From Rheum nobile (taxonomy: Eukaryota > Streptophyta > Magnoliopsida > Caryophyllales > Polygonaceae): a stretch of DNA of 64,000 nt. The translations under genes and the position numbers were made by a program. The notes beneath the pieces were generated by a model. The model did no database searches and had not been told where the DNA came from. It saw nothing but the letters and a program-made list of their open reading frames with translations. The stretch lies in the NCBI GenBank assembly GCA_027886185.1, contig WOAB01000317.1, positions 248,001 through 312,000 of the forward strand, written 5' to 3'. Positions 59,441 to 64,000 of this stretch are shown in pieces (the first letter of the stretch is position 1; each line of letters opens with the position of its first letter).

Positions 59441-60418
59441 TTAAGTTAAAAATAAGTTATTTGAGACAGTTAAACAAACCTTTGGGATATGAGTTAGGAA
59501 ATGGACGTATGGGCCAAACCTAATTGGGCCAAATGATTGAATTTGGTAAGTTGTACTTTCAGGGAATAAGGAGTTATGATACTTTGTAAGGTTGCAAGGT
59601 TCGACATTTGAACTTTATGTGAGTGTGTCATCTATAAGGCTTATAGTACAACTCTTTTTGGAAGAAATTAAGTTATGAAGCTATTGTGTTGGGAGTAGGT
59701 CACTTAAATGGAAAGATTACCGATAAACTAAAGGATTTAGTAAATAAATTTGTCTTATGTGTGTTTAAGGAGTAAGGTAATAATTGTTACTCGTGTATAT
59801 CTATTGAAGGATTAGGACATAAGTGATTGATTTGGTTGGTAATGAATCAGTTAGCAATATGATACTTTGAGGAAATAGGAGTAATGTCTCTTGTGATTCG
59901 TTTTGAGGAACATAAGAATAAAGGTGTTGTGATTATTTTTGGAGAAAGTTAAGGAATCTTAAGGGTTTAAGTTATAAAGTGATTAAAGGAACATGCTAAA
60001 TCGCTATCGAAAGGACACCAAGTTAGAATTGGCATAAGGGTCAAACCCGATTATAATAAGTAAAGGAATCGTGGAGTATACACTTAAAGGAATTAGGAAA
60101 TACGATGTCTCAAGACCACTAAGATCTGATAATGGAATATTCTCATGCTTAAGGTATAGTAAATCGTTTGCAATGATTTTTTAGGATACTATCATAAGAT
60201 GACCATGACTTTGTGGATGTAATTACGGATTGCTACAGGTGTAACATATGAAAATGCGAGATAGTGATATGGTTAAGAAATCAGACCGTGTTCCAAGAGC
60301 AAGTACATGGATGCAATAATTATGGAAGTTAAGATCAAATAGTGAGATTATGGTGAAATAGGTCCCCTTAGTTTAGCAATGTTAGTTTCGGAGTCGAAAC
60401 TTTTTTTAGGGGTAGTGA
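59441..60418 (+). other. E3 interior, 3' part, up to the polypurine tract
   Basis: Homologous to the complement of E1 47321-48300; noncoding. It ends AGGGGTAGTGA immediately before the 3' LTR. Confidence 0.75.
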
Positions 60419-61813
60419 TGTAATACACCTCAATTTTAGTAAGGATATTTGAGTAATTTTTCCCATCATTCGTTCAATAATTATTTCGCTTTCAGTGGAG
60501 TTTGAATTTTCTGTAATATCCTTGATTTTCGAAATAATTCCTTGAATAGTATAAAATACATTCGATGTATTTTCGGGACTTAGAATATTTGTTTGGATAC
60601 AAAATATAATTTCCTTAGTTTAAAACTCATACCAAACCTCTTCCCCATAAAGTTGCACACGAGCCTCGTTTTTCTCCAACTAGCTCTTTATAAAGACCAA
60701 GGAGGAAGGCGTGGCGTGCCCGACCACCACATCACGCATGCGGGAGAAAATGCGACACGTGTGGTGGTTGGCCACGCCACGCCTTACTCCTTGGCCTTTA
60801 TAAGGAGCTCGTTGGAGAAGCTGAAGACACACCTCTCCCGTCTCCCGCTTCACCATCTCTCTCTCCCTCTCCGTTGCTTCCCGCCGGCGACTTCGTTTCG
60901 CCATCTCCTTCCCCGGCGAGCCGCGACCTGCTGTCCGTGCTACTGTGGTCGTGCCGTTGTCGCTGCTGTTGTGGTTTCTGTTCGTGGGTGCTGCCGCCAC
61001 TCTAACTCCGGCGACGAGAAGCTCCCATCGGCGAAGACCCCGGCGCCGAGCTTTGCTGCGTGTTGAAGCCGTCGTTGGTGCTGCTCCGCCACTGCTGCGG
61101 TTGCTTCTTCCCTGGCGGCGAAGACCCCGGCGACCCTCCTGCGCCTGCGCGCTGTTGCCTCCATTGTTGAAGTTGTTGTTCCTACTGCGCACTGTTGTTG
61201 TTATGTGGGGGAAGAAGATGAAGCATGGTGGGCCACCCCCTTAATTAATTCCTTGTTGGGCCGAGAAGCCCAAATCCATTTCAGTCCAAATTTAACCCGA
61301 GTTCGATCGAGCGGTATAATTTCGACCCATTTTTATCCGTATCTCTCTTTAGAAAAAATTAATTAATATTTTTATGATTTTTAAATCATAAAAATTTATT
61401 GAATTTAATTACTTGAGTTCATCCAGACAAATTAATTGATATTAATTAATTTATCAGTTATAACGTTAATTGTTGGATCGCGTGTGGACCCGTAATCTTG
61501 CTAGAGCTATCTGAAGCATAAGCCATATCATCGGAAATGATATCATCAGTAGTCGTCTCGTCTAGATTCATCGCCGAATCTACTGAAGGCAAGTGACGGT
61601 TCGCTCTTGCTTAATCATTCCATGTTCTATTAATTATCAATTGCTTTTAATTGTTAATTAAATTGGAGTGAACTGTTGTTTTAGTTTGGGAACAGATTTT
61701 ATAAATAATGTGATTTAAAAGGTGATATTATAATAGGTTGTATATATTGTTAGAACAACGCTATTATACTTGTTAATTACCGTGATGTATTGTTGTGGAT
61801 TTAATGTTAACTT
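60419..61813 (+). repeat. E3 3' LTR, truncated (first ~1395 bp)
   Basis: It starts TGTAATACACC and follows the solo LTR at 56778 in sequence order until TTAACTT at 61813, where unrelated sequence begins; the last ~1 kb of the LTR is missing. The promoter part contains a 49-bp inverted repeat. The Arg/Ala-rich ORFs at 60680-61244 are not supported as genes. Confidence 0.85.
60682..60809. promoter_or_regulatory. Inverted repeat with two TATA boxes in the E3 LTR
   Basis: The left arm 60682-60730 (starts AGCTCTTTATAAAGACC) and the right arm 60761-60809 (ends GGCCTTTATAAGGAGCT) are near-perfect reverse complements over ~49 bp with a 30-bp loop. TTTATAA lies near the outer end of each arm. Confidence 0.85.
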
Positions 61814-63762
61814 ATGTGAGCCCATCTATTGAAAAATGAAATGAGTGGCTTGGTGAAAACCCGAAAGGATGCCTTGGTAAAATGAGTGAAAAGAAGAAGA
61901 GTGATTTGTAGGAATCACCATTTTACCTGGCGCGGTGACATAAGAAGAGGAGATATAAGGAGGATTCGGGTAGGTCACTCTCGAGCTATAAGAAGATAGA
62001 TGAGAGACTAGGATTAGATTGTTATTCACTCTATGGTGTTTGGGATAAGCTTGGGGGAAGTACACTGCTTTCCTTTTAGCTTGATTGATGTTGGGGTGTT
62101 GATTTGATGTTGTTGTGTTGTGTTGTGTTGTGTTGTGTTGTGTTGTGTTGTGTTGTGTTGTGTTGTGTTGTGTTGTGTTGTGTTGTGTTGTGTTGTGTTG
62201 TGTTGTGTTGTGTTGTGTTGTGTTGTGCTGTGCTGTGCTGTGCTGTGCTTATTGTATTGGTGCCTGGAGTTTATTGTTAGGTGTGATTCTTGGAGGGATT
62301 GATTTTTCTATGCTTCCTGGAACCTTGGGGATTGATTGGAGGAGTAGGTTTACTTTAGCTTACTCGAGGACGAGCAAGGTTTAAGCATGGGAGATTTGAT
62401 CAGCGCTGTTTTATAGTGCATTTTTAGGGGTTATTACCAGGTTTGAGGTGTCATTTGGAGGGATTTAGAGCACAATTGGAGATTATGGAGTTAGAGCGGA
62501 GAAGTGTGGACTTGGTGGTCTGGAGAAGCTAATTGAAGACATCCAGATAAAGAAGATTGACCACTTGAGGAGACGAAGGAAATCCAAGGAGGAAGTCCAC
62601 ACAAGAGGCGAAGACACAAGGAACCGCGAGTGGCCGCGAGCAAGAAGAAGAGCCCAAAGGAGACGCGGCAATTTCCGAGAATTTGGAGTCGAGCAGATCC
62701 GCGACCGCGGTTTGAAGGCCGCGCCCGCGGTTAAATCGGGGCAAAAGTCGAGAGCAGATGGGAATTACCCGCGGTCGCGGCCACACATGGGAGGCGAGGC
62801 GCGGCATATCCGAACTGCTATTTCTTTTTCTTATTTCATTTTTCCTATTATTTTATTTCCGAACCCTAAGTTTAGTTTCCCTTTTTGACGGGCTTTGTTA
62901 TCTTTCTAGGGAGTTTTTAGGTTAGTTTATATAAACCCTAGTTTCATTCATTATTATCATCCAGTTTTCGTCGTTCATACTTTGTTCATCAGTTTTTCCC
63001 TTTGAAGAATTATGTTTTCCAAGACTATGAGGAGCTAAGCCCTTTTGCTTAGTCCGACGATTGAAGTTTTTTCTATGATTTGATTGTGAGGTTAATTCTC
63101 TATTTCCTAATTCCTTTTGGATTATATCTTTCTTCTTGGGAATATTTCTATGGATTGGTATTGATTTGACTAGACTGATCACCTAGTTAGGTTTAGTAAT
63201 TATCTATTGCTAGGGTTTGGAATGTCGGGTTGAGATTCCTTATCTAGAGTAGCATCCATGATTATCTAGGACTGATAGGACTAGATTGTTATGAAAGAAG
63301 ATTGATTGCATGTTAATTTTTGCGAGTTGTGATTGTTGCATGTATCCTGGTTTGATCATATGTTCTATGCTACTATTGTTCTAAATCTTGATTGTTTCTT
63401 GTGCCTTCAATACTAAGGGTTGCTAGAACTGGTAGGGCTAGTAACTACACAAGAATAGGGACATGAATAACCCAAAGAAAGGAATAGAGATGACCTAAGA
63501 TCGATTTATCATAGAAAAAGTGAATATTTGTCTGGTTAAGTGGTTTCCCTTATTTGATTACATCCTTTGCTTTATTTGACTGTTTGTTTACTTGTTATGA
63601 AACTAATCCAAAACCCCCCTCTGGTTATCTTTACATGCGAATTACACGTAGATTGATAACTTTCTTTCTGTGAAATCGACCCTGCTTACCGTGACTATTT
63701 ATTTAGGTTTGCTAGGATTTTATTTTGAATAAGGTTAATAACGATTGAAAATCCATCTGTCA
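61814..63762 (+). mobile_element. 3' end of a second Gypsy element (internal tail plus LTR)
   Basis: The internal tail 61814-62396 is noncoding and ends in GGACGAGCAAGGTTTAAGCA and a polypurine-like GCATGGGAGATT, a layout seen in Tat/Athila-type Gypsy elements. The LTR follows at 62397 (TGATCAGCGCTG) and ends CCATCTGTCA at 63762 (1366 bp). Its end matches the solo LTR at 48934-50299. The 5' part of the element is missing, cut at the junction with the E3 LTR. Confidence 0.75.
62109..62249. repeat. Pentanucleotide microsatellite (TGTTG)n, then (TGCTG)n
   Basis: About 23 copies of TGTTG are followed by about five of TGCTG, 140 bp in all. The Cys/Val-rich ORFs over it are artefacts of the repeat. 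Confidence 0.97.
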
Positions 63763-64000
63763 ATAGTGCATTCATACTTTGTTAAAATATCACGTAGAAA
63801 AGGACAAGGCATACCAACTCGTACACTGACAACAAACTTTACGTAGAAAAGGACATGGCACACCAACTCGTACATAGACGACGAAGAAGACAAAGTAAGC
63901 TATGACTTGCCTTTGATAGGAAAGCACGAGGCATCGACACACAACGTCAGACCGTAGACTGGAGAAGTCGAAGCTTTTGCGTTATGGAGACGATTGCACA
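63763..64000. other. Unassigned end of window with a direct repeat
   Basis: A ~37-bp block (ACGTAGAAAAGGACA...ACCAACTCGTACA) occurs twice, at ~63793 and ~63841. No gene is recognised. Confidence 0.5.

Larger units (their letters stand above)
55405..61813 (+). mobile_element. E3: gag-less Gypsy-type element of the same family, opposite strand, split by a solo LTR
   Basis: The last ~380 bp of a 5' LTR (55405-55784, ending GGTGTTACA) are followed by the primer-binding site TGGTATTAGAGC (55789-55800, one mismatch to initiator tRNA-Met). About 2 kb of interior follows (55785-56777 and 59441-60418), then a polypurine tract (AGGGGTAGTGA) and a 3' LTR from 60419 truncated at ~61813. The interior lacks gag and pol. 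A solo LTR interrupts it at a GGATC duplication. Both outer LTRs are broken, so the copy is old or rearranged. Confidence 0.87.

Noticed and set aside
60593..61244. ORFs of 157 and 170 codons
   Set aside because: LTR leader sequence of E3; low complexity, no conserved motif.
62115..62384. Cys/Val-rich ORFs over the TGTTG array
   Set aside because: All frames of a 5-bp repeat are open; the periodic translation is an artefact of the microsatellite.

Overview
This is a plant nuclear genome window, almost certainly from a eudicot. The evidence is split genes with GT-AG introns, chloroplast-targeted products, an NF-Y transcription factor, AT-rich spacers, and a dense load of plant transposon types (Stowaway, PIF/Harbinger and hAT MITEs, MULE, Helitron, L1-type LINEs, Ty3/Gypsy LTR elements). 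I cannot name the species.

Intact-looking host genes lie between about 2 and 34 kb, all on the minus strand. They are a fasciclin-like arabinogalactan protein (2302-3611, two exons), a TIC20-II-like chloroplast import protein (20871-21533), an NF-YB3-like CCAAT-box subunit with a 5'-UTR intron (25275-25856), a plastid-type FAD amine-oxidase/phytoene-desaturase-like enzyme (30854-32311), and probably a 58-residue small protein with its own TATA box (34024-34200). They do not form an operon or a shared pathway.

Layout: 1-554 is the 5' end of a Helitron that leaves the window. 4.3-6.9 kb holds two 1-kb poly(A)-tailed insertions with target duplications. 8.6-13.4 kb is a graveyard of captured gene pieces (VPS11 exon 1, an internally deleted HSP90, the last two exons of a BASS-type transporter, a kinase-regulator-like C-terminus, a PPR piece), partly framed by a long inverted repeat of a 'caggttcatgag' minisatellite. 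14.9-16.4 kb is a truncated LINE. 17-24.7 kb carries several MITEs with readable target duplications. 26.8-29.5 kb is a structurally complete but internally deleted MULE inserted upstream of NF-YB; both ends are arrays of GC-rich hairpins and it had two convergent genes. 35.1-39.9 kb is a Helitron with both termini and a decayed helicase. 40.3-42.4 kb is a second LINE of the same family.

From 43.4 kb to 61.8 kb the window is one family of nonautonomous Gypsy elements with LTRs of about 2.4 kb. A 9.46-kb gag-only element (E1) is nested inside an LTR of a relative (E2), and its gag is split by a solo LTR of another family. A third, gag-less, opposite-strand copy (E3) is itself split by a solo LTR. 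61.8-63.8 kb is the 3' end of a different Gypsy element with a long TGTTG microsatellite. The likely order of events is E2, then E1 into E2, then the solo LTR into the gag of E1.

The best candidates for something undescribed are the MULE with twelve inverted-repeat hairpins and two TATA-driven convergent genes, the minisatellite foldback carrying gene fragments, the 49-bp promoter hairpin with outward TATA boxes in the E3 LTR, and the small 58-aa gene.
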